Part shown: in pieces, positions 34,101 through 42,625 of the stretch
Position numbering within the stretch: the first letter of the stretch is position 1
Layout: every line of letters begins with the position of its first letter
Source: an uncultured Clostridia bacterium
Lineage (GTDB): Bacteria; Bacillota; Clostridia; Oscillospirales; Ruminococcaceae
Length of the DNA: 64,000 nucleotides
Direction: 5' to 3'
NCBI GenBank assembly: GCA_947168885.1
Contig: CAMVNQ010000016.1
Coordinates: 1 to 64,000, forward strand
Position numbers and translations under genes: made by a program
The notes under the pieces: model-generated
The model's input: only the letters and a program-made list of their open reading frames with translations
The model's database searches: none
What the model was told of the DNA's origin: nothing

Positions 34101-34741
34101 TCGAGTATGGTCTTATCTGCGGAGATGCCGCCTCCTGTTACGGCTGTGTCGTGGGGAGTTCCTGTAATGGCTATGGTCGCTGTTGTGTTTGTGGAAGGAA
34201 CGGTGGAAGCCCACATTTCGTGAGGTGTTACACCGTCTGCTTCGTTGTAGGCTACACTGTAGTTGGAAAGAGTAAGAACTGTGCTGCGGACCTTTGCGGT
34301 CGGCTTTACGCGAAGTCTTGCGGAAAGCGTGAAACCGTCTTTAACGGGTATATCGTCGTTTTTGGCGGAGGAAGCTGCAAAGGCGAAGAAACTGCCGCCG
34401 GCATCCTTGCTTGCGCCTATCGCCTGCGCTTTGAATTTTGTGAGATCGGTAAAGTTGCCGAAACCGGGCGTCCACTCGCTGTCAACAAGTTCGAGCGCGT
34501 TGGCGTCATAATACACCTTGATCTCGACACCGTCGGCATTCTCGGGAAAAACGGGAGTGTCGATATTCACTGTGAATATATCACCGCGGTCGAATTCCGC
34601 ATAGTCGAGATTCTGGTCGGTCAGGCTTATACCGATGTCAACAACGTTACCGAGCGCAGATGAAGGAACTGCGATAAACGCCGCGACAAGCAGCACCGAC
34701 ATGATTAAAAATAATATTTTTAATCTTCTTACCCTTACCAT
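31133..34741 (-). CDS. Scaffold-like surface protein with six cohesin-like modules
   Basis: A 1202-residue protein. It has a signal peptide (residues 1-29), six repeated modules starting near 36, 203, 331, 471, 613 and 754 (each opening GGI-x-(S/A)-x5-(L/V)-x-(R/L)-GD and closing with a variable W-P/K strand), and then a Trp/Tyr/Asn/Pro-rich linker at about 894-930. A domain at about 985-1125 (FFYGDTIILI, DLATGTYIHTIEGGYIDISIP) follows, and the C-terminus has NPSTGS, a hydrophobic helix and KKSKRKRSSRR. The modules resemble cohesins, so this is probably a wall-anchored scaffold for dockerin proteins. No carbohydrate-binding module is recognised. Confidence 0.8.
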   Translation of the reverse strand: MVRVRRLKILFLIMSVLLVAAFIAVPSSALGNVVDIGISLTDQNLDYAEFDRGDIFTVNIDTPVFPENADGVEIKVYYDANALELVDSEWTPGFGNFTDLTKFKAQAIGASKDAGGSFFAFAASSAKNDDIPVKDGFTLSARLRVKPTAKVRSTVLTLSNYSVAYNEADGVTPHEMWASTVPSTNTTATIAITGTPHDTAVTGGGISADKTILDRGDTVNVSIAIPTIAWDADDPSLTVSYDPAIFDLVTWAPAKGTKITNPAYGTFGVNFSNVTGDLDTPTNLTAVLKVKDNAANGNCRFTLIPNINEGSNPLWIPDHEYADVTVTGLPVIGGGMTVSPTSVKRGEKVTATITVPPISELADHGEIQINFNKDAFKVTKWAPSISGAYFDNDTGVIIIDADEVIDLSSGLKLTAELTAKDDAELGQFYPFTLAKATFTRTEVGRKQTIWLPADTMKYAEVEIAGSFPVTGKGGIAASPVSLDLGDEFKVTVTVPPINAKVDAVNLDVSYRSDMFELTNLTPSVSGLTINSSANSFGISGTDLYPKLDLSSGLTLTADLKVKYTAKKGTYDFNLTKSTLTYKKTDGTIVSVWTPLTTKAQVTIKRDETDFPVRSDGISVTPSRVKPDGTFTATVKVPAVRATGETFAANVTFDPNVFEVRSVTSSINNISTAYGEGYFSANLDYSTFDLSKGLTITASMKVRNYVTTGRTYDLTLLNTELTGYVAAGAPSQKIWEPASTVAKVTVPSPEDDYPVSGGGISLSHSNLYAGDQFTLYYKVPAMDISADALSFTIDFDGNAFEVITWDPHLTNGIPTYSTGSIGLNAGGGSGINLRSGLTLSATLKAKTNANPAQYSFRLSRSSITSTSISKELWTPVSTTVPLTVLSKNGNNSTGFDPSKRDQWEPWNQWDPWHQWNQWGYWDPYKYYDPYNHTPSNNNGNSNKDDFVYDPDDDDRDEIPVNDKTDEINNSSTGNANIELDGNLRNVANQGIKVKTKKKFFYGDTIILIRNTDIADMSAAAALGRLSMTNCQNYAFDVSVYDLATGTYIHTIEGGYIDISIPVPTVFTGSPEKIAVYHTQDGNPEYIESEIVYENGIKKVKFRANSFSPYMFVDPTSTKTGNNSGSGSNYTIIPNSNTGSDDYYVPNNNTGNGGNSGGNNGNDGTVRPANPSTGSTIALIVIPAATLGCVLLAKKSKRKRSSRR

Positions 34742-34759
34742 AGTTATTTCCTTCCTTTT

Positions 34760-35983
34760 TTACGGCTTACCATCGAATACAGAAGCAAGACCAGCCGCTT
34801 TTTTAAGTATCTGTGTCGCGTCTCGCACGTTTACAACATCATCTTCGTTTACGTCAGCTATATCGAAAACATCGTCCCCGATGCCTGTGCCGTAAAGAAT
34901 GGAGTTCTTGCCGACCACATATCTGAGTATCTGTGTGGCATCGGAAGCTCCTATTATACCGTCCTGGTCAATATCGCCGTAAAGCCAAATAGCCCAGTTG
35001 CCGATATCGTATGTCATATTCTTGAACTTGTCGCCGGTAACTTCGTAAGTAGAGTTTTTGCACCATACATTATCTATCTTAAGGCGATATGTGTAACCGG
35101 GCGTAAGACCCTTGAACTCGAAGTTTCCGTCTGTTGTTGTCACGGGACCTGCAAAAGGAACGCCGGGAACAGTGTACCAGATGATAGTGGCGGGCGTTTC
35201 TATTTCGATCGTTACAGGCGGGTTGCTGTCAAAGTCATAAGGTGTGATCTTGCCCTTAATAACGCCGGCAATGGTTGCCGTTGCCTTTATCTGGTCATCT
35301 GCGGGATCCCATACGTCGGCATCGGTGGTGTCATCAAAAACGTGTTCGATGATCTCAAATTCAGGGTGGCTTATTGTGGTAGCGGATTTTACCTTAAATC
35401 TTGCAAAAAGCGTCACAACACCGCCATTGAACGCGTCTATTGCGTTTTCACCGGTCGGCGATACGAGTGTAAGATAAGCGTCATCAGTGAACTCTGTTCT
35501 TTTAAAGTTCGCTTCACCTGTACCGTGACCGTTTCCTATATAATCACCGGCTGCCGGCCAGGATTCTATCATTGTGAGTTCATCATCCGTATAGAGGTAT
35601 GCTTTCTTTCCTGTGGTAGGTGATATGTATTCGTTCTTGGTACGCTCCCAACCGGTCTGATACCACTGTACGCACTCTACGAGAGAATCATCATACTTTA
35701 TCTTCAGCTGTATTCCGTTCAGATTGGTTCCGAGATCGGGGACGGTTATGTTGAGCTGTACTATATCTCCCGGCATGAGCGAGTTGATATATTGTTTATT
35801 ATCCGCACTGCCTTTATCGGTGGGGTCCGGTGTATCTGTCGGTGCCGAAAGCCAAAGGCCGTCCGAAGTTGTCAGTGCGCTCGCGGGTACGCTGAATCCG
35901 ATGTTGTCAGCTATCGGGTTGAATAAGCTGACTGCCGCCATTGCCGCAGCGGCGAAGATCGCCAATAATCTGTTCTTTTTCAT
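34760..35983 (-). CDS. Secreted protein with cohesin-like domain and C-terminal dockerin
   Basis: A 407-residue secreted protein. Residues 1-37 are a signal peptide. Residues about 60-235 are a cohesin-like or related beta-sandwich (GDIVQLNITVPDLGTNL, LKIKYDDSLVE). A small beta domain of the carboxypeptidase-regulatory type lies near 255-325 (GNFEFKGLTPGYTYRLKI). The last 70 residues are a type I dockerin: GDIDQDGIIGASDATQIL and ADVNEDDVVNVRDATQIL, two Ca-binding loops. The start at 35983 (MKKNRLL) has AAAGGA ten bases upstream. No catalytic domain is present. Confidence 0.8.
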   Translation of the reverse strand: MKKNRLLAIFAAAAMAAVSLFNPIADNIGFSVPASALTTSDGLWLSAPTDTPDPTDKGSADNKQYINSLMPGDIVQLNITVPDLGTNLNGIQLKIKYDDSLVECVQWYQTGWERTKNEYISPTTGKKAYLYTDDELTMIESWPAAGDYIGNGHGTGEANFKRTEFTDDAYLTLVSPTGENAIDAFNGGVVTLFARFKVKSATTISHPEFEIIEHVFDDTTDADVWDPADDQIKATATIAGVIKGKITPYDFDSNPPVTIEIETPATIIWYTVPGVPFAGPVTTTDGNFEFKGLTPGYTYRLKIDNVWCKNSTYEVTGDKFKNMTYDIGNWAIWLYGDIDQDGIIGASDATQILRYVVGKNSILYGTGIGDDVFDIADVNEDDVVNVRDATQILKKAAGLASVFDGKP

Positions 35984-36021
35984 GATATTAATTCCTTTCA
36001 TCAAATAAATCGCATTCGTCC

Positions 36022-37038
36022 TTAAATGCCGTCAAATACCGAAGTGAATCCTGCACGATACCTTAAGATCTGCGTAGCGTCCTGTACGGTGAGTATGCTG
36101 CCAGCGGTAACATGGCCGACAGAGCGGAGATATTCGTCCGTTATGCCGTCAAGTCCTTTTATCTCAGAGGGTGATCCTGCAAGGAACCTCAGTATCTGTG
36201 TTGCGTCCAGAGCCGTTACATCGCCGTCACCGTCAACATCGCCGTACATATTTACCGGCATATCCAGTATTGTCAGGCTGTATGCCGTGTTGAATGTTTC
36301 GGTGCGCTCTCTGCACCCGGGTGCGCTTACGGTGATGGTATAATCGGCTCCGCTCTCTGCGTCGTCGAATCTGTACGATCCTTCGTATTGACCTGTTCTT
36401 GTGTTATAGCCCAGTGTTATGTTCTGGCTGACCGAATGTCCCTCGCTGTCACGAAGGACTGCCGTTGCGACGGTTATCGGTGCTGCGGATCTAAGCGATA
36501 CATTTCCCGAAACTGAAGCTGTCTCATTGGACACTCTCACGTTTATGCCGGTTGTCTGGGGAACCCATCGGTATTTCGTATCGTAGTTGTCGATGATAGC
36601 TCTTGAGAGCCTGAATTCATAAGTGCTAAGGGGAGCATTCGTCTTGACTTTCATTGAAGCCGTGAATGTAAGCCCGTTGTTAAGATTTGCGTAGACATTC
36701 GCAGCAACAAGTGCCAGGAAGCCGTCTGTGTTGCTGAAATTTGACATTACATCGCTGCCGTTTATCGTGGGTCTCCACGATCTTACCTCGAACACCGTAG
36801 GATCAAAGGCAATCCTTATATCTACAGTATCCGCGGTATTGTTTGTTGCCGGCACATTCACAACGATATCGAATGTATCACCGCGCCGGACGCGTTCTCT
36901 TGTCGCCCCGATGCCGTCGATCTCCGTCGCTTCCGCAACTGTGTCCGTCGGAAGTATTCCGATACCGTGCGGCAGCCCTGCTATGAACAAGGCGGCTATC
37001 AGAGCGACGATATGGGGCAAAATCCTTTTTTTCCTCAT
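36022..37038 (-). CDS. Secreted cohesin-like protein with C-terminal dockerin
   Basis: A 338-residue secreted protein. Its signal peptide (residues 1-37) is followed by one cohesin-like module at about 42-170 (IGATRERVRRGDTFDIVVNV, IRIAFDPTVFEV), a carboxypeptidase-regulatory-like domain at about 175-260 (SVSGNVSLRSAAP, ITVSAPGCRE) and a dockerin at about 265-338 (YGDVDGDGDVTALDATQIL; ILTVQDATQILRYRAG). The second dockerin loop lacks the DxN start and may not bind calcium well. It is the first gene of the minus-strand cluster, 17 bases before the next gene is encoded. Confidence 0.8.
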   Translation of the reverse strand: MRKKRILPHIVALIAALFIAGLPHGIGILPTDTVAEATEIDGIGATRERVRRGDTFDIVVNVPATNNTADTVDIRIAFDPTVFEVRSWRPTINGSDVMSNFSNTDGFLALVAANVYANLNNGLTFTASMKVKTNAPLSTYEFRLSRAIIDNYDTKYRWVPQTTGINVRVSNETASVSGNVSLRSAAPITVATAVLRDSEGHSVSQNITLGYNTRTGQYEGSYRFDDAESGADYTITVSAPGCRERTETFNTAYSLTILDMPVNMYGDVDGDGDVTALDATQILRFLAGSPSEIKGLDGITDEYLRSVGHVTAGSILTVQDATQILRYRAGFTSVFDGI

Positions 37039-37401
37039 TAAGATCCTTTCCTTTCACGTTGATATTGTCCGTTCTTATGTTCTATACACTGATCGCCGGT
37101 TCCGTCCGGCGTTTATATTCGGTTCAAAATTGCTCACCATACATCAAAATTGATGTCAGATAACTATCCATTTTCCATTATAGCAACATTTTTGCGTTAA
37201 GTCAACCAAAATTTTACCCATTTGTTTAATTTGTACAACACTTTCTGTTTTATTTAACAATTCCGACAATAAAATACACAGCATTTGCCGTCTTTTCGGC
37301 GTATTTCAGCATAGACAGTTATACTTCCGATCAAAATATCTGTGTCCTTTTCTTTTGCAGCATAAAGCCTTCAATGATGTGATCGTGCTGATAAAACAAA
37401 A
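37039..37401. other. Gene-free stretch between the surface-protein cluster and queT
   Basis: About 360 AT-rich bases with no supportable gene. The right part is the 3' side of the queT terminator and the left part should hold the promoter of the surface-protein operon. I see no further structured element. Confidence 0.6.
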
Positions 37402-37429
37402 AAGGCCGCGCAATACTTGGCGCAGCCTT
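37402..37429 (-). terminator. Terminator of queT and the purine operon
   Basis: AAGGCCGCGC (37402-37411) pairs with GCGCAGCCTT (37420-37429) with one mismatch. The minus-strand side continues TTTTTTGTTTT. It is 25 bases after the queT stop. Confidence 0.85.
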
Positions 37430-37453
37430 TCTTTGTATTCGTTTTTGATCGTA

Positions 37454-37951
37454 TTACGTCTCTTTTGAAAAGATATACTTCTTGACAGGCTCTATCGCGT
37501 TCAGAAGCAGAAGTCCGAGAACTCCGCAGGACAGAACCTCGCCGGCACCGACGGTAAGCATAAGGAACGGTATTCCGTCCGGCACTCCGTATGCGTACTG
37601 GAGCACAAACGGTATGATCAGCGTATTTGCCACGATAGGCGGTACGGGGGAGAGCCACTTGCTGACATTTCTGCCGAGGAAGTATGTTCCTATCGCACCG
37701 ATAAGCGTTGCGAGACTTCCGAAGATCACATCCCAGATCGCTGCTCCCGTGATAAGATTGGATAACAGACAACCGATAAAAAGTCCGGGTATTGCTGCCG
37801 GTGTGAAGTATGCGAGAACCGTGAGCGCTTCCGATATGCGTATCTGTATTGCTCCGCTCGCAAGGTCGAATGCTGCGACAAAAATCGTCAGCACAGTGTA
37901 GAGTGCGGCTATCACTGCCGCGTGTGTGATGAAAAATACCTTCTTTTTCAT
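37454..37951 (-). CDS. queT: QueT-type ECF transporter substrate-binding subunit
   Basis: A 165-residue membrane protein with five or six hydrophobic segments and the QueT pattern ITHAAVIAALYTVLTIF, then IQIRISEALTVLAYF and IPGLFIGCLLSNL. QueT proteins are S-components of ECF transporters for queuosine precursors, working with shared EcfAAT modules encoded elsewhere. It is downstream of purD by 133 bases; this gap has a GCCGC/GCGGC hairpin near 38020 and no recognisable preQ1 aptamer. The purine link may be chance or shared transcription. Confidence 0.82.
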   Translation of the reverse strand: MKKKVFFITHAAVIAALYTVLTIFVAAFDLASGAIQIRISEALTVLAYFTPAAIPGLFIGCLLSNLITGAAIWDVIFGSLATLIGAIGTYFLGRNVSKWLSPVPPIVANTLIIPFVLQYAYGVPDGIPFLMLTVGAGEVLSCGVLGLLLLNAIEPVKKYIFSKET

Positions 37952-38084
37952 TTTCCTTTCCTGAGGGCAAGCAAGGTACAGCTCTCCCTCTTTTCCTTTC
38001 GTAGTTTTGATTTGCGGGGGCCGCCCGCGGCGAGGATTTTGCGAACTCGCCTTATATGCATAAGCAGCGGTGCTGCATAATGCT

Positions 38085-39365
38085 TTAACCTTTCAGGGCT
38101 CTCTGACCTATGTCCTTACGATAGTGTGCATTTTCAAAGCTTATCTTCGCTACTGCGCCGTAAGCCTTGTCGAGAGCGCCCTGCAGAGTGTCGGCTGTTG
38201 CGGTGACACCGAGGACTCTGCCGCCTGCGGTGAGGAATGTGCCGTTATCAAGCTTCGTGCCGGCATGATAGACATAAGCGCTTCCGTCCGCAAGCTGACC
38301 GTTTTCGTCAAACCCGCTTATCGGAAGCCCGGTAGGATATTTCTCCGGATATCCGCCGCTTGCCATCACGACACAAGCGCAACTGCCATTATACCACTCA
38401 ATATCGAGCTTGTCAAGCTTTTCTTCGTATATTGCTTCGATTATATCTGCAAGATCGGTTTTCAGAAGAGGAAGAACTACCTGCGCCTCGGGGTCGCCGA
38501 AACGGCAGTTGTACTCTACGACCTTAGCGCCGTTCGGTGTAAGCATAAGACCAAAGTATAAACAGCCTTTGAAAGGTCTGCCTTCTTTCTGCATAGCTTC
38601 GATAGTGGGCTTGAATATTTTTTCCATGCACTCGTCGGCGTACTTCTGTGTATAGAGCGGGTTCGGCGCGATAGTTCCCATTCCGCCGGTGTTAAGACCT
38701 TTGTCGTTATCAAATGCGCGCTTGTGATCCATAGAGGAGACCATAGGTTTTACGGTCTTGCCGTCGGTGAATGCGAGCACGGTCACTTCCGGACCTGTCA
38801 TGAATTCTTCTATGACTATCTCGCTTCCGCTCTTGCCGAACTTGCCGCCTATGAGCATGGAGTTTACAGCATCTATTGCCTCCTGCTCGTTCTGAGCGAT
38901 TATAACGCCCTTTCCGAGCGCAAGTCCGTCGCACTTGATGACAGCGGGGTAGGAGTTCTGCTGTTTTATGTAAGCTATCGCCTTGTCCGCATCGGTGAAT
39001 GTCTCATACGCTGCGGTCGGTATGCCGTACTTCTTCATAAGAGCTTTTGAGAACACCTTGCTGCCCTCAAGGATAGCTGCATTCGCGCGCGGTCCGAAAG
39101 TTTTGAATCCCTTTTCGTTAAGCCTATCGACCATTCCCATTACAAGCGGGTCGTCGGGAGTCACGAAAACGTAATCGGGCTTGAGCTGCTCCGCGAGAGC
39201 GACCATTCCGTCGATGTCAGTCGCCTTTACGGGGTGGCATTCAGCGAGTTTTGATATGCCGCCGTTTCCGGGAGCGCAGTATATCTTTTCGACCTTCGGG
39301 GAAGCGGAGAGTGCTTTGATTACCGCGTGTTCACGTCCGCCGCCGCCTACTACGAGAATATCCAT
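38085..39365 (-). CDS. purD: Phosphoribosylamine-glycine ligase
   Basis: A 426-residue ATP-grasp enzyme that joins phosphoribosylamine and glycine, step two of purine synthesis. It begins MDILVVGGGGREHA, the family start, with HPVKATD, YGIPTAAYETF and the metal/ATP motif VVEYNCRFGDPEAQ near 285-300. The start at 39365 has AAAGGA upstream; a long N-terminal extension in the same frame lacks a site and would overlap the next intergenic region. It is the last purine gene of the operon. Confidence 0.97.
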   Translation of the reverse strand: MDILVVGGGGREHAVIKALSASPKVEKIYCAPGNGGISKLAECHPVKATDIDGMVALAEQLKPDYVFVTPDDPLVMGMVDRLNEKGFKTFGPRANAAILEGSKVFSKALMKKYGIPTAAYETFTDADKAIAYIKQQNSYPAVIKCDGLALGKGVIIAQNEQEAIDAVNSMLIGGKFGKSGSEIVIEEFMTGPEVTVLAFTDGKTVKPMVSSMDHKRAFDNDKGLNTGGMGTIAPNPLYTQKYADECMEKIFKPTIEAMQKEGRPFKGCLYFGLMLTPNGAKVVEYNCRFGDPEAQVVLPLLKTDLADIIEAIYEEKLDKLDIEWYNGSCACVVMASGGYPEKYPTGLPISGFDENGQLADGSAYVYHAGTKLDNGTFLTAGGRVLGVTATADTLQGALDKAYGAVAKISFENAHYRKDIGQRALKG

Positions 39366-39414
39366 ATTATTGTCCTTTCTATGCAATTTCCCCGCATAAT
39401 GCGGGGAAACAGAT

Positions 39415-39795
39415 CTATTGCCAAATATCTTCGAGAAGCTCATGCTGCACCTTTTTCGGGAAGTGCCGCAGTACCATATTATATGCGTGGTCGCAGAGAT
39501 CGCGTACAAGCTCATACGGCACGGAGCCGGTGAGCTTCACCCGTATCGTGCATTTTCCGCTGCTCACACGCTCGCTCATATCCTCATGCATGAGCAGTGA
39601 AGTGTCGTTTCTGCCCTGTTCTGACACTATTAAAAGAGCCGCGTCGTCCGTTCCGTCTGCGATAATTTCGCAGTACGGCTTTTCGTTCAGCATGAACCGT
39701 GTCACACCGACTGTGTCATCGAACTCGCTTTCCGTCCCCTTGAGAAGTTCCAGATGTCCGATAAGCCCGGGGTAAATGTCCTTGCAGTAACTCAT
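39415..39795 (-). CDS. YjbR/MmcQ-like small protein in the purine operon
   Basis: A 126-residue protein. The first half is beta-rich (EFDDTVGVTRFMLNEKPYCEI, quoted as such near residues 24-44; AALLIVSEQG). The second half, IRVKLTGSVPYELVRDLCDH followed by AYNMVLRHFPKK, resembles the end of YjbR/MmcQ proteins, in which a helix with SY-x-LV and LPKK closes the fold. The family is thought to bind DNA or a ligand but its role is unknown. It sits between purD and the formyltransferase gene. About 115 bases of GC-rich repeat-like sequence precede it. Confidence 0.5.
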   Translation of the reverse strand: MSYCKDIYPGLIGHLELLKGTESEFDDTVGVTRFMLNEKPYCEIIADGTDDAALLIVSEQGRNDTSLLMHEDMSERVSSGKCTIRVKLTGSVPYELVRDLCDHAYNMVLRHFPKKVQHELLEDIWQ

Positions 39796-39912
39796 AACTT
39801 CCTCCGTTTCACGCCGTCAGGCTTTCGCTTTCGCTTCCTTTGGCGTACAAAGGAAGCGGAGAGGGAGTTCGAGGGAGGGGCGGAGCCCCTTCCTCGTCCG
39901 CGTCAGCGGTGA

Positions 39913-41088
39913 TCAGTGGTGGAACAGTCTGATACCTGTGAATGCCATAGCGATACCGTACTTGTTGCAGGTCTCGATAACGTTGTCGTCGCGGATAGAG
40001 CCGCCGGGCTGAGCTATGAACTCAACGCCGCTGCGGTGTGCGCGCTCGATGTTGTCGCCGAAGGGGAAGAACGCGTCGGAGCCGAGGGAAACGCCCTTCA
40101 TGGTGCTGAGCCATTTCTTCTTTTCTTCGATAGTGAATACGTCGGGCTTTACCTTGAAGATGTTCTGCCATGCGCCGTCAGCGAGAACGTCCATGTAGTC
40201 CTCACCTATATAGAGGTCTATCGCATTGTCTCTGTCTGCACGTCTGATCTCGTCGATGAACTGGAGACCGAGAACCTGCGGAGACTGACGGAGATACCAG
40301 TTATCTGCCTTTGTGCCTGCGAGACGTGTGCAGTGGATACGGGACTGCTGACCCGCGCCGATACCGATAGCCTGACCGCCGCAAGCGTATGCTACGGAGT
40401 TGGACTGGGTATATTTGAGCGTGATGAGCGCGATAGCGAGGTCACGCTTTGCTGCTTCGGGAAGGTTTTTATTCTCAGTTACCATATTTGCGAAAAGCTC
40501 GTCGTTGATAACAAGTTCGTTTCTGCCCTGCTCAAAAGTTATTCCGTACACCTGCTTGCGCTCGATAGGAGCGGGGGTGTAATCGGGGTCTATCTTTATG
40601 ATATTGTATGTGCCCTTTCTCTTGGACTTGAGTATTTCAAGTGCTTCGGGCTCGTAACCGGGAGCAATAACTCCGTCCGAAACTTCGCGCTGGATCATCT
40701 TTGCTGTGGGAACGTCGCACACGTCGGACAGCGAGATGAAATCACCGTAGGACGACATTCTGTCGGCACCGCGCGCTCTTGCGTAAGCGCAGGCAAGGGG
40801 AGAGAGCTCGCCGAGATCATCGACCCAGTATATCTTCTTGAGCGTATCGGTAAGCTCGATGCCTACTGCCGCGCCGGCAGGGGAAACGTGCTTGAACGAT
40901 GTCGCGGCGGGAAGACCGGTGGCCTTTTTGAGCTCCTTAACGAGCTGCCAGCCGTTGAAAGCATCCATGAAATTGATGTAGCCGGGCTTACCGTTGAGAA
41001 CTTCTATCGGAAGCTCGCCGTTTTCCATGAAAATTCTTGACGGTTTCTGGTTGGGGTTACAGCCATACTTTAATTCTAATTCTTTCAT
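39913..41088 (-). CDS. purH: Stand-alone AICAR formyltransferase (PurH formyltransferase half)
   Basis: A 391-residue protein that corresponds to the C-terminal AICAR transformylase half of PurH. It starts MKELELKYGCNPNQKPSRI and includes TSFKHVSPAGAAVG with the catalytic Lys-His, LKYTQSNSVAYA, the GIGAGQQSRIHC motif and AFFPFGDNI near the end. The usual N-terminal IMP cyclohydrolase half is absent; that step is provided by the neighbouring PurO-type gene. The start at 41088 has GGAGGT ten bases ahead. The gap to purO holds the hairpin repeat at 41127-41185. Confidence 0.93.
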   Translation of the reverse strand: MKELELKYGCNPNQKPSRIFMENGELPIEVLNGKPGYINFMDAFNGWQLVKELKKATGLPAATSFKHVSPAGAAVGIELTDTLKKIYWVDDLGELSPLACAYARARGADRMSSYGDFISLSDVCDVPTAKMIQREVSDGVIAPGYEPEALEILKSKRKGTYNIIKIDPDYTPAPIERKQVYGITFEQGRNELVINDELFANMVTENKNLPEAAKRDLAIALITLKYTQSNSVAYACGGQAIGIGAGQQSRIHCTRLAGTKADNWYLRQSPQVLGLQFIDEIRRADRDNAIDLYIGEDYMDVLADGAWQNIFKVKPDVFTIEEKKKWLSTMKGVSLGSDAFFPFGDNIERAHRSGVEFIAQPGGSIRDDNVIETCNKYGIAMAFTGIRLFHH

Positions 41089-41126
41089 AATATAATACCT
41101 CCATTGATCAGCGCCTTCGCGCGTGT

Positions 41127-41185
41127 CCTGCGCGGACGGCGGCAGGGCTGCGCGCCCTGCACCGCGGCAGCGTGACGCTGCACCC
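41127..41185. repeat. GC-rich hairpin repeat, copy in the purO-purH gap
   Basis: CCTGCGCGGACGGCGGCAGG followed by GCAGCG-type arms and CGTGACGCTGCACC. The same element, with small changes, is at 45190-45247. Internal arms (GCAGGGC/GCCCTGC, GCAGCGT/ACGCTGC) pair, so the mRNA can fold into two hairpins between the cistrons. Confidence 0.7.
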
Positions 41186-41193
41186 AAAATTGA

Positions 41194-41910
41194 TTACTTG
41201 TTCTTGTTGACTATTCTTGACTCAAATTTTCCTGTTTCTATATCAATGTATCTTGTGAAGAGGGATACCTTGTTGTCCTTGTTGAGGTTGTCCCATACAA
41301 GCTTTGTGAAGTCGTCGAGCGAGAGGTCGGGTATGATAACGCGCTTGGGTTCGCCCTCATAGCTCGGGAGCGGATCGCCGGCGCCCTTGTATGTGTGGAT
41401 GAAGCGTCCTTCGCCGTTCTTGGGGCAGCTGTACGCGTAGGTGTTGCGTATAGTGCACTCGGGGTCACCGTCAAGGCTCTTGATGATATGCATAGCATAG
41501 TTCATATTACCCTCGTCGGCGTGAACTATACCGGAGATGCGGGGAGTGAAGTTGGGCTTGTCGTCCTCGAATTCACGGAAGCGGAGAGACTGCTCGAAAG
41601 TCTGCTGCTTGTCCATCTGCTCGTAGATCGTGTCGGTCTGGTCGCCGTTGGTGACGATAGTCTTTGTGCCGAGCACTTTTACAGGAGCATAGATTATGAG
41701 GTGCGGATCGACCATTTTCGACGGGTCGAAAGCCTGTGTGCGTATGCCGTTTCCGTCCTCGACGAAGACGCGGTTGCGGCTGTTCTCGCTTCTACCCATG
41801 ATGAAGTACGCGATGACCGCGTTCTTACCGTCGGGCGATTTGCCGAGGATAATGCCTCTGCCGTGGTATTCGAGGCTGTTAAGTTCCTTTTCGATGCTGA
41901 TGAGTTCCAT
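41194..41910 (-). CDS. purO: IMP cyclohydrolase, PurO family
   Basis: A 238-residue protein of the archaeal-type IMP cyclohydrolase family (PurO fold, Ntn-like). It shows YHGRGIILGKSPDGKNAV near residue 15, YFIMGRSENSRNR near 35-47, PHLIIYAPVK, and TNGDQTDTIY near 86. It closes the last ring of IMP, the step missing from the neighbouring formyltransferase. The start is preceded by AAAGGTAAGG, and the purN stop is nine bases upstream. PurO in place of the PurH N-domain is known in some Clostridia but uncommon in bacteria. Confidence 0.92.
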   Translation of the reverse strand: MELISIEKELNSLEYHGRGIILGKSPDGKNAVIAYFIMGRSENSRNRVFVEDGNGIRTQAFDPSKMVDPHLIIYAPVKVLGTKTIVTNGDQTDTIYEQMDKQQTFEQSLRFREFEDDKPNFTPRISGIVHADEGNMNYAMHIIKSLDGDPECTIRNTYAYSCPKNGEGRFIHTYKGAGDPLPSYEGEPKRVIIPDLSLDDFTKLVWDNLNKDNKVSLFTRYIDIETGKFESRIVNKNK

Positions 41911-41919
41911 ACTAATACC

Positions 41920-42546
41920 TTACCTTTCTACTACGGCAATGCCGTTTTCTACCTTTATCTTCCCGTCGCAGAAAAGCCTTACCGCTTCGGGGAGTATCTT
42001 CCATTCCGCCTGCTCCATAACGCGCTTCTGAAGTATCTCAGGTGTGTCTCCGTTCTGTACTTCGACCGCCTTCTGGAGTATTATCGGGCCGCCGTCGCAT
42101 TCCTCTGTAACGAAATGCACCGTTGCGCCGGTGATCTTTACGCCCTTTTTCAGCGCTTCCTCATGGACTTTAAGCCCGTAATATCCCTTTCCGCAGAACG
42201 ACGGGATAAGTGCGGGGTGAACGTTTATCATTCTGTTCGGATATGCTCTGCAGACCTGTTCGTCGAGGATAGTCATAAATCCCGCATAAACGACGAGTTC
42301 CGCTTCGGCTTCCTTAAGCGTCTCGACCATAGCCTTGCTGTAAGCGGCAATGTCGGGATACGCCTTTCTTTCGAGCACCTTTGTTCTTATGAAGTTGTCC
42401 TTTGCGCGTTTGAGCGCATACGCGTCGGGCTTGGACGAGATAACACAGGTTATGTTCCCGTTTCCGAGTTCGCCGCGTTTCTGCGCGTCTATGAGGGCTT
42501 GCAGGTTCGTTCCGCCGCCCGAGACGAGTACCGCGATATTTGTCAT
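41920..42546 (-). CDS. purN: Phosphoribosylglycinamide formyltransferase
   Basis: A 208-residue enzyme that adds the first formyl group using 10-formyl-THF. MTNIAVLVSGGGTNLQALID is the family start. The catalytic Asn-His-Asp set is visible as INVHPALIPSF near 108-118 and ECDGGPI near 145. The start at 42546 has GGAGA upstream. The gap to purM is about 80 bases. Confidence 0.96.
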   Translation of the reverse strand: MTNIAVLVSGGGTNLQALIDAQKRGELGNGNITCVISSKPDAYALKRAKDNFIRTKVLERKAYPDIAAYSKAMVETLKEAEAELVVYAGFMTILDEQVCRAYPNRMINVHPALIPSFCGKGYYGLKVHEEALKKGVKITGATVHFVTEECDGGPIILQKAVEVQNGDTPEILQKRVMEQAEWKILPEAVRLFCDGKIKVENGIAVVER

Positions 42547-42625
42547 GTACTTCTCCTTTCCGCTGCCGAAAACGGCGGCTTTCCGGAAACAAACGAGACG
42601 CTGCCGCATGAGCAGCGTCCTTGTT

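Noticed and set aside
37952-38084. preQ1 riboswitch upstream of queT
   Set aside because: No ACACCCTCTATAAAAAAC-type tail or matching stem is seen; only a GAGGG/CCCTC stem and a GC-rich hairpin.
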